Positions 43,861 to 52,734 of a stretch of DNA of 64,000 nucleotides are shown in pieces. The DNA lies in assembly GCF_030035605.1 (NCBI RefSeq), contig NZ_CP106736.1, positions 2,790,001-2,854,000 of the forward strand. The letters run 5' to 3'. The notes under the pieces are model-generated. The model saw nothing but the letters and a program-made list of their open reading frames with translations. It was not told the DNA's origin and did no database searches. Both the position numbers and the translations under genes were made by a program. The stretch's first letter is position 1, and the number at the start of each line of letters is the position of its first letter. This DNA comes from Silvimonas soli. GTDB taxonomy: Bacteria; Pseudomonadota; Gammaproteobacteria; Burkholderiales; Chitinibacteraceae.

Positions 43861-44598
43861 TTACCGGACATATCCGGTCGTTAACGCCCGCTCCCAGTCG
43901 GCAAAGCCACGCGCTGCGGCGGCTTGGGCAGAGGAGAGGAAGTCGTACGGTACAGCAAGTAACTCGGCATGCCAGTTGCCATCGCATTGTTCGCAAATGG
44001 CATAACGGGCATGTGGTGAACCGTTTTCAATCGCATGCGGCCACGGATGAGCATCGTCATAGGCCGGTAAACCCACACTGCCCGGGTTCACAATCAGCTT
44101 GCCGGTGCGTGTACTGACGATACGCGGATAGTGCGTATGGCCGCAGGCAATCAGATCAGCGTCGATATCGCCCAGACGCTCTTCAATTTCTTCCGCCGAG
44201 GCCAGGCGGATGCCGTCTGGTTCAACGGTTTCCAGAAAATACGTCAGATCACTGGTGGGCGTGCCGTGGCACAAAAACACGGCCGGACCAAGCCAAGCCG
44301 TACCCGGCAGTTTATGCAGCCACGCGAGGATTTCCGGAGTGAGCTGGCTATGCGCATAGATATCCGACGCGCTGCGTTTGACCGGGTCGAAATCCAGCAA
44401 TTGCCGCTCGTGATTACCAGCCAGTTGAATCCAGCGCTGGCGCATCAGGAACTCTGCCGTTTCGCGCGGCCATAATGGGCCGGACAAACTGTCGCCCAGA
44501 TTCACAATGGTGCCGACGCCGCGACTGTGGGCGTCGATCAAAACCGCTTCCAGCGCTGGCAAATTGCCGTGTATATCGGAAACCAGTGCAAATCTCAT
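43861..44598 (-). CDS. Metallophosphoesterase (YfcE/MJ0936-like)
   Basis: A 245-residue calcineurin-like phosphoesterase. Metal-binding motifs in order: MRFALVSDIHGNLPALEAVL (D-x-H), IVNLGDSLSGP (G-D), QLAGNHERQLL (G-N-H-E), FLCHGTP, and ACGHTHYPRIVSTRTGKLIV (G-H-T-H), then NPGSVG. This set defines dinuclear-metal phosphodiesterases. The natural substrate is unknown. The C-terminal ~50 residues (PYDFLSSAQAAAARGFADWE) form a helical extension. Confidence 0.88.
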   Translation of the reverse strand: MRFALVSDIHGNLPALEAVLIDAHSRGVGTIVNLGDSLSGPLWPRETAEFLMRQRWIQLAGNHERQLLDFDPVKRSASDIYAHSQLTPEILAWLHKLPGTAWLGPAVFLCHGTPTSDLTYFLETVEPDGIRLASAEEIEERLGDIDADLIACGHTHYPRIVSTRTGKLIVNPGSVGLPAYDDAHPWPHAIENGSPHARYAICEQCDGNWHAELLAVPYDFLSSAQAAAARGFADWERALTTGYVR

Positions 44599-44619
44599 GC
44601 TGTACCTACCTGAAGGCCA

Positions 44620-44841
44620 TCAGCCTTTCTGCCAGGGATTTTCCAGCGTATCGACCATGCGATGCAGCACTTCACGCATCTGGGTCGGTGCCACTTCCAT
44701 CAACAAGCCATCTTCGAACGCGTCTTGCATTAGCTGCACGATCTCGTCCAGATTCTCGTTCATGACTTTTACTTTCTCGGTGCACGACACCACACTGCCG
44801 TCGTCACGTACAAATACTGCCCAGCGCTTTTCGTCTGCCAT
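44620..44841 (-). CDS. Small conserved protein between rdgB and the phosphoesterase gene
   Basis: A 73-residue acidic protein: MADEKRWAVFVRDDGSVVSC, then TEKVKVMNENLDEIVQLMQD. It has a short beta region followed by helices; no signal peptide or membrane segment. It starts 2 bp after the rdgB stop, so it is almost certainly translationally coupled to it, and it is followed 21 bp later by the phosphoesterase gene. I believe similar small genes occur beside rdgB in related bacteria, but the function is unknown. Confidence 0.65.
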   Translation of the reverse strand: MADEKRWAVFVRDDGSVVSCTEKVKVMNENLDEIVQLMQDAFEDGLLMEVAPTQMREVLHRMVDTLENPWQKG

Positions 44842-44843
44842 GT

Positions 44844-45437
44844 TTACAAACCTTCTTCCCGCAGTTTGGCGATCAGCGCGGCGAGCGCTTTTCCTCTGTG
44901 GGAAATGAGGCCTTTCTCCTCAGACGTCAACTGCGCGGCGGTGCGATTGTAATGAGGAATCAAAAACAGCGGGTCGTAACCAAAGCCGCCATCGCCATGC
45001 GCTGCTTCCAGCACATAACCGTGGCAGGTGCCGTCGGCGATCAGCGGTTGCGGATCATCAGCATGGCGCACCAGCACCAGCGCGGCGTAATACCAGGCGC
45101 GGCGATCTTCTTGGCCAGCCAGCTCCGTCAGCAGTTTTTCATTATTGCGCGCATCAGATTTGGGTTCACCGGCAAACCGCGCGGAGAACACACCCGGCGC
45201 GCCACCCAGCGCGGCCACACAAATGCCCGAGTCATCGGCCAGTGCGGGCAAGCCCGTGATCCTGGCTGCATGCCGGGCTTTGGTCAGTGCGTTTTCAATA
45301 AACGTGAAATACGGTTCTTCGGCTTCGGGCACGCCCAGTTCGCCCTGCGGCACGATTTCTATCTCGAGCGGGGCAAACAATCGCTGGAATTCACGGACTT
45401 TGCCGGCATTGTTGCTGGCCAGGACGATGCGTTTCAT
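44844..45437 (-). CDS. rdgB: XTP/dITP pyrophosphatase RdgB
   Basis: A 197-residue nucleotide house-cleaning enzyme. MKRIVLASNNAGKVREFQRL is the diagnostic start (SNNxxK nucleotide site). The catalytic segment FTFIENALTKARHAARITGL and LADDSGICVAALGGAPGVFS carry the metal-binding acids; GDGGFGYDPLFLIPHYNRTA and SHRGKAL complete the family. It hydrolyses dITP and XTP to monophosphates, keeping deaminated purines out of DNA. It precedes the 73-residue gene by 2 bp. Confidence 0.94.
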   Translation of the reverse strand: MKRIVLASNNAGKVREFQRLFAPLEIEIVPQGELGVPEAEEPYFTFIENALTKARHAARITGLPALADDSGICVAALGGAPGVFSARFAGEPKSDARNNEKLLTELAGQEDRRAWYYAALVLVRHADDPQPLIADGTCHGYVLEAAHGDGGFGYDPLFLIPHYNRTAAQLTSEEKGLISHRGKALAALIAKLREEGL

Positions 45438-45516
45438 TGAGAAAAACCTGTTGAAGCTGGCACGGTAGAAAGTGCGATAACGCTATTCTAGCAAGCTGTG
45501 GTGCACAGCCTGCGCT

Positions 45517-46158
45517 TTAGTGCGTGCGGGTGAGGACCATGAGCGAGTTTTCCCGCTTCACATCGAACTGCGACATCACGGACATACCAATCAGCGCAAA
45601 TTTTGGATCGTCACCATCTAGCACGGCAGCGGGCACGTTGTTTAGTGTGATGTTATCTAGCGTGATTTCCGGCACCGTAACCAGCCAGGTGTGCGCATTG
45701 CCATTGGCCGTCATGGACGTGGTCATCTGGCCCGAGCGGTAGTTGATCTTCATCTGGTCTGCCATCGTGCGGGACAACGTCAGATGGCTGGCGCCGGTAT
45801 CGACAATGGCGCGCACGCTTACCGCACCGACATGCACAGTGGTGTAATACTGGCCGCGCTCGTCCGGGCGCAAGATCAATGTGGTGTTACCGCGATCGGC
45901 CGCCTGGTAGCCTTCCCCCAGCTTCAGCTGGCGGGTTTTGCCATTGATCTGCACGGTGGCGCTGTCTTCAGTTAACTGCACCAGCCGCACATTCTGCGTG
46001 GTTTGCCCCACCGCCAACAGTACCCGTTGCCCATCTATCGTCAGCATGGCTTTGTTTCCCATCGCCGCCATAAAGGTCAGCGATTGCGCATTGGCATTGA
46101 GCGCCAGCCAGAAGCTGCACACGCCCACCAATAACCAGCGCGCAAGGGTAGCAATCAT
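45517..46158 (-). CDS. Retropepsin-like aspartic protease family protein (exported)
   Basis: A 213-residue protein with an N-terminal signal or anchor segment (WLLVGVCSFWLALNANAQS). The C-terminal domain has the single aspartic-protease motif VRAIVDTGASHLTLSRTMAD (D-T-G-A-S) and the flap-like continuation, matching the clan AA (TIGR02281-type) proteins. The N-terminal half (MLTIDGQRVLLAVGQTTQNV) is a beta domain common in this group. Substrates are unknown; activity would require dimerisation. Its ATG overlaps the dusA stop (ATGA), so they are coupled. Confidence 0.8.
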   Translation of the reverse strand: MIATLARWLLVGVCSFWLALNANAQSLTFMAAMGNKAMLTIDGQRVLLAVGQTTQNVRLVQLTEDSATVQINGKTRQLKLGEGYQAADRGNTTLILRPDERGQYYTTVHVGAVSVRAIVDTGASHLTLSRTMADQMKINYRSGQMTTSMTANGNAHTWLVTVPEITLDNITLNNVPAAVLDGDDPKFALIGMSVMSQFDVKRENSLMVLTRTH

Positions 46159-47195
46159 TGGGTCTCTACTTGTTGAGGACGGCTTTGGGTTTGTTCCAGC
46201 GCCAACTCGATCAGCGACCAGTTGGCATCTTTCAGTAATTTGGAATCAGACAGCATCCGCCGCCAGTTACGCGCGCCATGCTGCCCCTGGAACAAGCCCA
46301 GAATATGGCGGGCGATAAAGCGCAACGGCGTACCGGCCTTTAACTCGGCCTCAATAAACGGGCGCAAGGCACGAATTGCCTCTTCACGGCTGATTTCTGT
46401 CAGCGGCTCACCGTAAAACAGATGATCCACTTCAGTCAGCGTAAACGGGTTGTGATAAGCCTCGCGCCCCACCATTACGCCATCGACATGTTGCAGGTGC
46501 TGCAGCGCGGTGGCGTGATCCGTAATGCCGCCGTTGATGATGATTTCCAGTTGCGGGAAATCACGCTTGAGCTGGTACACGTAATCATATTTGAGTGGCG
46601 GAATGTCGCGGTTTTCTTTGGGCGACAAGCCTTTGAGAATGGCATTGCGCGCATGCACGATAAACGTCTGGCAACCGGCCTGCGCCACCTGCCCGACAAA
46701 ATCGCGCACGTAGTCGTAGGTTTCAACTTGATCGATCCCGATACGGTGCTTGACCGTGATATCGATGCCGCTCACCGCATCGCGCATGGCTTTGACGCAA
46801 TCGGCGACCAGTTGCGGCTCGGCCATCAAACAAGCGCCAAAACTGCCCGATTGCACGCGCTCGGACGGACAACCGACATTCAGATTGACCTCATCGTAAC
46901 CCCAGTCTTCGGCAATCTTCGCTGCACGCGCGAGATCAGACGGGTCTGAACCGCCCAGTTGCAGGGCCAGCGGATTCTCGATCTCGTGAAAGCGCAAATG
47001 GCGCATCTTGTCGCCATGCAAAATCGCCCCGGTGTTCACCATCTCAGTATAAAGCCACGCGTGCTGCGATAAGGTGCGGGCGAAATGGCGATAGTAACGG
47101 TCAGTCCAGTCCAGCATCGGGGCGATGCTGTAACGGCGGGAGGGAGTGAGCGGGGGCGATGGTTCAAGCAAATTCAAAACGGCTTCCTGATGCAT
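46155..47195 (-). CDS. dusA: tRNA-dihydrouridine synthase DusA
   Basis: A 346-residue FMN TIM-barrel enzyme. RRYSIAPMLDWTDRYYRHFA and LQLGGSDPSDLARAAKIAED are DusA features. VNLNVGCPSERVQSGSFGAC carries the catalytic Cys, and IVHARNAILKGLSPKENRDI and IINGGITDHATA the flavin and phosphate contacts. It reduces U20/U20a in the tRNA D-loop. The ribosome site is weak at ATG 47195, but similarity begins shortly after. It lies 47 bp after rph. Confidence 0.93.
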   Translation of the reverse strand: MHQEAVLNLLEPSPPLTPSRRYSIAPMLDWTDRYYRHFARTLSQHAWLYTEMVNTGAILHGDKMRHLRFHEIENPLALQLGGSDPSDLARAAKIAEDWGYDEVNLNVGCPSERVQSGSFGACLMAEPQLVADCVKAMRDAVSGIDITVKHRIGIDQVETYDYVRDFVGQVAQAGCQTFIVHARNAILKGLSPKENRDIPPLKYDYVYQLKRDFPQLEIIINGGITDHATALQHLQHVDGVMVGREAYHNPFTLTEVDHLFYGEPLTEISREEAIRALRPFIEAELKAGTPLRFIARHILGLFQGQHGARNWRRMLSDSKLLKDANWSLIELALEQTQSRPQQVETQ

Positions 47196-47242
47196 TCAAA
47201 TCCGGCGCGCTGGGCGCCGGATGGCAAAAAGTTGAGTGTGGT

Positions 47243-47959
47243 TCACGCGGCCAAAGCCGTTTTTTGCAAAACGATCAATTCGCGAATGCCTTTCTCGGCC
47301 AGATCCAGCAACGCGTTCATTTCGGCGCGGCTAAAAGGTACGCCTTCAGCGGTGCCCTGGATTTCTACAAACTCACCCTTGCCGGTCATGACCACATTCA
47401 TGTCGGTTTCGCAGGCGGAGTCTTCCGGGTAGTCCAGATCCAGCACTGGCGTGTCGCCAAAGACGCCGACCGAAATCGCGGCGATATGGTCACGCAATGG
47501 GCTTTCGGTGAGCTTGCCAGCGGCGATCAAGCCATTGATGGCATCGGTAACGGCGACGAAGGCGCCGGTAATACTGGCGGTACGTGTGCCACCGTCGGCC
47601 TGGATCACATCGCAATCCACCAGAATCTGGCGCTCGCCGAGTTTTTCCAGATCAACCACGGCGCGCAGGCTGCGACCGATCAACCGCTGGATTTCTTGCG
47701 TGCGGCCAGATTGCTTACCTTGTGCGGCTTCGCGGCGCATGCGGCTGTTGGTGGAGCGCGGCAGCATGCCGTATTCGGCAGTCACCCAGCCTTGACCTTT
47801 GCCTTTGAGAAATGACGGGACCGATTCTTCGACCGTGGCGGTGCAAATGACCTTGGTGTCGCCAAATTCAACCAGTACGCTGCCTTCGGCATGACGGGTG
47901 TAGTTGCGGGTGAGGCGCACTTCACGCAGTTGGTCGGGGCGGCGGTTGGATGGGCGCAT
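47243..47959 (-). CDS. rph: Ribonuclease PH
   Basis: A 238-residue phosphorolytic 3'-5' exoribonuclease for tRNA maturation. MRPSNRRPDQLREVRLTRNY, the phosphate-binding GMLPRSTNSRMRREAAQGKQ followed by SGRTQEIQRLIGRSLR, and VDCDVIQADGGTRTASITGA are all standard. Full-length (about 238), unlike the truncated K-12 allele. It begins the minus-strand series rph-dusA-protease-rdgB and follows the PP2C gene. Confidence 0.95.
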   Translation of the reverse strand: MRPSNRRPDQLREVRLTRNYTRHAEGSVLVEFGDTKVICTATVEESVPSFLKGKGQGWVTAEYGMLPRSTNSRMRREAAQGKQSGRTQEIQRLIGRSLRAVVDLEKLGERQILVDCDVIQADGGTRTASITGAFVAVTDAINGLIAAGKLTESPLRDHIAAISVGVFGDTPVLDLDYPEDSACETDMNVVMTGKGEFVEIQGTAEGVPFSRAEMNALLDLAEKGIRELIVLQKTALAA

Positions 47960-48075
47960 GCGGCAGTCCTTGTTGAATAATCAAAGGATTATACCGTGTG
48001 CGCGGCCCAGCGGACGGCGTTACGACGGGCGCGCCGCAGACAAGTAATTATTTCGGGTGCGTAAGCGGTGAATGC

Positions 48076-48987
48076 TTATTTGGAATAACGCGAAATGGCG
48101 GTCTGGATTTCCGCAATCGCTTTTTCGATATCGGCTTCGGTGATCTCGCCGGTTTTCTTGATATCCATGGGATCAACGTGCGTGGCGATGGTGACTTGAT
48201 CCAGTTTCTGGGTCGACACAAACGCCGAGCTGGAAACGCTCTCGTCGTCGTCATCGTGCCAGTTGATGCCCAGCGCGGTGAGGTTGTCGCCAAATTTGCC
48301 GCCACGCAGATCGGCGCGATCCATCAACTGCGGAATCGAGAACAACACCGGGAAAGCCGACAAGAACTGGGTCAGTTCGTCGTTTTCTACCGAACTCCAG
48401 AAGCCATCGGTGCACAGCAGGACCGAGTCTGAATCAGACAGCGCAATCTTGCCGCCAAGTTCGATTTCCGGTGGATAAGAGCCGCCCAGGCAGCTGTAGA
48501 TTTTGTTTTTTTCCGGATGCACCAGCGCTTCTTCGGCGGTGATCTTGCCTTCTTCCACCATGCGCTGCACTTTGGAGTGATCGCGGGTTTTGGCCAGCAC
48601 GCGGCCCTGACGTACCAGGTACAAGCGGGAATCACCGACGTTGGCCCAGTACGCAATGCCATCCTGAATCACACAGGCGACACAGGTGGTACGCGGCACC
48701 TCAACCAGTTGATGGTTGGCAGCGTAATGAAAGATGGCTTCATGCGCACGCTGGAAGGCGTCGGCCAGGAATTGCGAAGGCGCATCCAGCGAAGGCTGGG
48801 CTTTTTTCTGGAACTGGTCTGTCAGCAGCTCGACGGCGATCTGCGCCGCGACTTCACCGTGTAAATGCCCACCCATACCATCGGCCACTACCAGCAACAA
48901 GGCATCGCGACTGTAGGAGTAACCCACGCGATCCTGGTTGTACTTACGGCCGCCAGTGCGGCTGTCCTGGTAGATGGAAAACTTCAT
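48076..48987 (-). CDS. PP2C-type Ser/Thr protein phosphatase
   Basis: A 303-residue soluble PP2C phosphatase. The metal-binding motifs are NQDRVGY (near residue 17), LLLVVADGMGGHLHGEVAAQ (D-G-M-G-G-H), and LLCTDGFWSSVENDELTQFL (T-D-G); a final N-D region (GDNLTALGINWHDDDDES) is present. It should dephosphorylate Ser/Thr on proteins. Its start overlaps the stop of the upstream Ser/Thr kinase gene (ATGA), giving a classic kinase/phosphatase pair. Confidence 0.9.
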   Translation of the reverse strand: MKFSIYQDSRTGGRKYNQDRVGYSYSRDALLLVVADGMGGHLHGEVAAQIAVELLTDQFQKKAQPSLDAPSQFLADAFQRAHEAIFHYAANHQLVEVPRTTCVACVIQDGIAYWANVGDSRLYLVRQGRVLAKTRDHSKVQRMVEEGKITAEEALVHPEKNKIYSCLGGSYPPEIELGGKIALSDSDSVLLCTDGFWSSVENDELTQFLSAFPVLFSIPQLMDRADLRGGKFGDNLTALGINWHDDDDESVSSSAFVSTQKLDQVTIATHVDPMDIKKTGEITEADIEKAIAEIQTAISRYSK

Positions 48988-49952
48988 TCGGTCACTCGGG
49001 CTGGTTTGGTGGTGATGGATTGCCAGGTACGGCGCAATTGATGAATGATGCTGCGGCGGCGGGCCGGGCGCGATGCGGCTTCGGCCAGCTGTTTTTGCAC
49101 TTGTAACACGCTTTGCGGGCGCTCATCGGCGTTCAGGCGCAAGCAGCGGTCGATCAGCGATAGCAGTTCGGGCGAATAGCGGTCGCCATAACGAACCGAC
49201 AAGTCCTGCAGTTTGTCTTCTTTGAGGCGGGCATCGGCCGGTGGTGGTGCGGTGCCGGCAATGCAGGCAAACATGGTGGCGCCGACGCCGTAAATATCGG
49301 TCCACGGGCCCAGTGGTTCTTTCTTGCCGTACTGTTCGGGCGCAGCAAAGCCGGGTGTGTACATCGGCGTGAGGCGATTGTGTTCGCTGGTCAGTGTCTG
49401 ACGCGCCGAGCCGAAATCCAGCAACACGGGCGAGCCGTCTTTGCGGATGTAGATATTGGCGGGCTTGATATCCAGATGCAGCAGTTTGTTCAGATGAACT
49501 TCGCGCAAGCCGTTCAGCAAGGTGAAGAACACGTGGCGGATGAGTTTTTCATCAACGCCTTCGCGGTCATGCTTAAGCTGGATTTCTTTTTGCAGGGTGC
49601 GGCCACGCTCGTATTCCATGACCATATAAACCGTGTCGTTGGCGCGAAAGAAATTCAGCACCCGCACAATGTTCATATGCTGGATATGCGCCAGCGTTTT
49701 GCCTTCTTCAAAGAAGCATTTCAGGCCGTGCCGAAACAGCGCCAGGTTTTCGTCACTGGTCGCCTGCACTTGCGTGCCTTCGCGGCGCAGCACCAGCGAA
49801 TTGGGCAGATACTCTTTGATTGCCACCGGATAGTCGTTCTCGTCATGCGCGAGATAGACAATACTGAAGCCGCCAGCAGACAACAGCTTGGCAATCGTAT
49901 AGTTCTGTAGCTGATAGCCGCGTGCCAGCGGTTGATTACTGGGCGTTGTCAT
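48984..49952 (-). CDS. Hanks-type Ser/Thr protein kinase
   Basis: A 322-residue kinase. Motifs in order: glycine loop KLLSAGGFSIVYLA, catalytic lysine in YPVAIKEYLP, catalytic loop LLHLDIKPANIYIRK (HLD instead of HRD), VLLDFGSARQT (DFG), and TPGFAAPEQYGKKEPLGPWT (activation segment). There is no transmembrane or PASTA region; the C-terminus is a short basic tail. A non-RD kinase with HLD may not need activation-loop phosphorylation. It is translationally coupled to the PP2C phosphatase and divergent from yicC. Confidence 0.9.
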   Translation of the reverse strand: MTTPSNQPLARGYQLQNYTIAKLLSAGGFSIVYLAHDENDYPVAIKEYLPNSLVLRREGTQVQATSDENLALFRHGLKCFFEEGKTLAHIQHMNIVRVLNFFRANDTVYMVMEYERGRTLQKEIQLKHDREGVDEKLIRHVFFTLLNGLREVHLNKLLHLDIKPANIYIRKDGSPVLLDFGSARQTLTSEHNRLTPMYTPGFAAPEQYGKKEPLGPWTDIYGVGATMFACIAGTAPPPADARLKEDKLQDLSVRYGDRYSPELLSLIDRCLRLNADERPQSVLQVQKQLAEAASRPARRRSIIHQLRRTWQSITTKPARVTE

Positions 49953-50315
49953 TATGGGGGATTGTTATACTCATGTTCCTCGGCGCATTGTGAGTGGCGG
50001 CTTCTCGAAAGTAAAGCTGCTTGCTTACGAGAATAAGCGGGGCGGCGGGAGAGGCTGGCTGGCCGGTCGTTTGGCCCCGAAAACAAGGCCCGTGGTGTCG
50101 CGAGACCACAACAGGACATGCTGATTTGGGTTGGCACTGAAAGGCCAGGGCGGCGCACATTGCCGCCTGCCTTACAGAAATTATTCGCGCAACGGTGCGG
50201 CGTTTTATGCTGCGCTGGGCAGAGCTGGAAAAGCGTGCAAAGCTTGTTCGTCGTTACGAAAAGCGCGCACGCTGGCACCAACAAGAGATATATGAACTGA
50301 TCCCGAGGATTTGAA
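49953..50315. other. Divergent intergenic region between the kinase and yicC
   Basis: About 360 bp that must hold promoters for both transcription units. I see several short GC palindromes (for example near 50090-50110) but no confident promoter, small gene or RNA. Confidence 0.4.
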
Positions 50316-51182
50316 ATGATTTACAGCATGACCGGTTTTTCTGTAGCCCAGCGTGAATTGTCCGCAGGCACACTCACCGTGGAACTACGCGCGGTGAACC
50401 ATCGTTTTCTGGACCTCTCGGTGCGCTTGCCGGAAGAGTTTCGCGCGTTTGAAGGCGCAATCCGCGAAAAAGTGGCTGGTGGCGTGGCCCGCGGCAAAGT
50501 GGAATGCCGCATTGGTTTCAATGCCAATGCCGGTTCCGCCGGCGAGCTGAAACTGGATCGCCAACTGCTGCAAGCACTGATTGATGCCTCGCGTGTGGCG
50601 CAAGAACTGGCGCCGGGCACCGGTGATCTGAAGCTGGGTGAAATGCTACGCTGGCCGGGGGTGTTGACCCAGACTGCACCGCAGCCGGAAGAACTGGGCG
50701 AAGCGTGCCTGGCGCTGCTAACTGGCGTGCTCAAAGACTTCAGCGCCAGTCGTGGCCGGGAAGGCGAAAAGCTCAAGGCGCACCTGGTGGAGCGTGTGCA
50801 AGGCATGGAAGCCATCGTGGCTGAAGTCAAACCACGTATTCCGCAACTGGTTGTGGAATACGAAACCAAGCTGAAAAACCGCTTCCTTGAGGCGCTAGGC
50901 ACCATGGATGACGATCGGGTGCGCCAGGAAATCGTGGTCTTTGCGCAGAAGATCGACGTAGATGAAGAGTTGTCGCGCCTGACCGCGCACCTGGAAGAAG
51001 TCCGCCGCATTCTGGACAAGGGCGGCGCAGTGGGTAAACGCCTGGACTTCTTGATGCAGGAACTGAATCGCGAAGCCAATACGCTGGGCTCCAAGTCGGT
51101 ATCGGTGGAAACCAGCCGGGCGTCGATGGCGCTCAAGGTGTTGATCGAGCAAATGCGTGAGCAAATCCAGAATCTGGAGTAA
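50316..51182 (+). CDS. yicC: YicC family protein (RNase-like)
   Basis: A 288-residue protein opening MIYSMTGFSVAQRELSAGTL and LRAVNHRFLDLSVRLPEEFR, the YicC N-terminal domain. The C-terminal DUF1732 part reads KRLDFLMQELNREANTLGSK. YicC-type proteins are reported to act as endoribonucleases affecting small RNAs; that is family knowledge, not shown here. GAGG precedes the ATG. It is frequently adjacent to gmk; here the EamA and porin genes have been placed between yicC and gmk. Confidence 0.9.
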   Translation: MIYSMTGFSVAQRELSAGTLTVELRAVNHRFLDLSVRLPEEFRAFEGAIREKVAGGVARGKVECRIGFNANAGSAGELKLDRQLLQALIDASRVAQELAPGTGDLKLGEMLRWPGVLTQTAPQPEELGEACLALLTGVLKDFSASRGREGEKLKAHLVERVQGMEAIVAEVKPRIPQLVVEYETKLKNRFLEALGTMDDDRVRQEIVVFAQKIDVDEELSRLTAHLEEVRRILDKGGAVGKRLDFLMQELNREANTLGSKSVSVETSRASMALKVLIEQMREQIQNLE

Positions 51183-51204
51183 CTGACCAGGCATGGAGCG
51201 CATG

Positions 51205-51231
51205 AAAAAGCCGGCATAAGCCGGCTTTTTT
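51205..51231. terminator. Intrinsic terminator between convergent yicC and EamA genes
   Basis: A 10-bp stem (aaaaagccgg / ccggcttttt) with a 6-nt loop. T runs exist on both strands, so it can serve both genes. Confidence 0.85.
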
Positions 51232-51251
51232 GTTAGCAGAAAACCAGTGAA

Positions 51252-52184
51252 CTAGCGTAGCGATACCGGCGCTTGCCGCACCATACTCATCCCGCGCATT
51301 GCGCCATTCGCCACGGCTACACCAGCCAGAATGACCGCCAGCCCGGCGATATGCCACCAGTGAAGTTGCTCGCCCAGCAACAACATTGACAGCGCCGTGC
51401 CGAAGGCCGGAATCAGATGCATGAAGCTGCTCGCCCGCGCTCCGCCAAGTCGCCCGACGGCAACGTTATAGAACTGGTACGACAGCACAGATGGGAAGAC
51501 CCCGAGAAACACCAACGCGCCGGCACTGTGCAAGGTCAGATGAGGTAGCCCGGAGCTAGCCCATTCCCATGCGGCAAGCGGGATCAAAAACAATGTACCC
51601 GCGCCGATAGTGGCAAACAACAGCGCCACTTTATCGACGCCCGCCGGAATGCGGCGCAAAAACAGGGTATAGGCCGCCCAGCACATCACCGCGACCAAAA
51701 TCCACAGGTCCCCCGGATTGAGCGTCAGACGCAGTAACGCGGCCGGATGGCCTTGGGTCAGGATGAACGCCACGCCGCAGAACGACAGCACCGTACCTGC
51801 CGTTTGCGCGAGCGTCATGCGTAATCCGCAGAAAACATGGCCGCCTAGCAAAACCGACATCGGGATAAACGCGCTGAGCATGACTGCATTGGTTGCGCTG
51901 GTTTGCGCTACACCGCGGTAGATCAGCGTGTTGCACAGGGCGATACCAAACAGGCCAAGCACCAGAATCGAACGCCAATGGGGGCGCAATTGCGGCAAGA
52001 CGGTGCGCCAGCGGGGCAAAACGAACGGTGCCATGCAAGCCAGTGCGACCAGCCAGCGGCCAAGCGAAATGGTAAGCGGAGAGAGTGAACCGTGAAGTGC
52101 GCGTCCGGCGACAAAGTTACCGGCCCAGAACAGCGCAGCGAGCGTGGCCAGTACAACCGGCCGGGAAAGCGGGGTGGAGGACAT
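51252..52184 (-). CDS. EamA/DMT family transporter
   Basis: A 310-residue membrane protein with ten hydrophobic segments in two EamA repeats. It begins MSSTPLSRPVVLATLAALFW followed by AGNFVAGRALHGSL (repeat 1); repeat 2 starts near LNPGDLWILVAVMCWAAYTL. Substrates of this family are small metabolites such as amino acids or drugs; none can be assigned. ATG 52184 is chosen because AGGAAAA lies upstream; a much longer reading to 52580 runs into non-coding sequence. The long 5' region holds a structured RNA and a terminator on the same strand. Confidence 0.85.
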   Translation of the reverse strand: MSSTPLSRPVVLATLAALFWAGNFVAGRALHGSLSPLTISLGRWLVALACMAPFVLPRWRTVLPQLRPHWRSILVLGLFGIALCNTLIYRGVAQTSATNAVMLSAFIPMSVLLGGHVFCGLRMTLAQTAGTVLSFCGVAFILTQGHPAALLRLTLNPGDLWILVAVMCWAAYTLFLRRIPAGVDKVALLFATIGAGTLFLIPLAAWEWASSGLPHLTLHSAGALVFLGVFPSVLSYQFYNVAVGRLGGARASSFMHLIPAFGTALSMLLLGEQLHWWHIAGLAVILAGVAVANGAMRGMSMVRQAPVSLR

Positions 52185-52488
52185 GCTTTTTTCCTGTAGG
52201 AAAAAATGGATCAATCCGCAGGAATGGCTTGTGGCTGCTGCGGGGTAATTAGGTGCAATGCATGGGCGTTGCACAGCGTAGATCAAGCAAGGGTTATGCC
52301 CGTCACGCCATTGTGGTTTGCATTTTAGGCAAAAATGGTTAACAAGGTTGACCTTTTTGTCTGAGAAATTGGCCGATTGTCGGATGACCCGGATGGGCGT
52401 CATATAAACGGCTTTATCGCGCCGGGCTGCAATGAAAAGCGGGCTGGGTCTTGCCAGGAATAACCAGAGGGAAGGGGGACTTGCGGAC

Positions 52489-52523
52489 AAAAAAAGTCCC
52501 CGACCGCCAGGAGACGATCGGGG
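52489..52523 (-). terminator. Minus-strand intrinsic terminator upstream of the EamA gene
   Basis: On the minus strand the stem CCCCGA/TCGGGG (52518-52523 with 52498-52503, 14-nt loop) is followed by AC and seven T. It lies about 305 bp before the EamA ATG, so it ends an independent upstream RNA or acts as an attenuator. Confidence 0.75.
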
Positions 52524-52531
52524 TATATAAG

Positions 52532-52734
52532 TTAGCGTGCTCTTGCTGCTACCTCGCGGCAGACCGCCCCGGCACAACAAGCTGTACCGGCAAGAAAGGC
52601 AGTATTACTGAGCCAGTCCCTCACGGGCATGGCGCAATTGGTGTTTTCAAAACCAATGCGTGTAAACGCAACCCAGGTGGACGTGAATCGTCCGCCGCTA
52701 CCGGTCAGACCGGTGGCAGAGGCTTTGAAAACAC
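52532..52734 (-). ncRNA. Structured RNA with a four-way junction (possibly C4-antisense-like)
   Basis: On the minus strand a 14-bp closing stem pairs 52721-52734 with 52641-52654 (one G-U). Inside are three hairpins: 52700-52714 (6 bp, loop of 3), 52676-52696 (8 bp, one G-U) and 52657-52670 (4 bp). A further 8-bp hairpin lies near 52562-52583, and a terminator ends the unit at 52489. A 32-codon frame (MPVRDWLSNTAFLAGTACCA...) at 52630-52532 lacks a ribosome site. The layout reminds me of phage C4 antisense RNAs; I cannot confirm that. It lies in the 803-bp gap between the EamA and porin genes. Confidence 0.5.
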
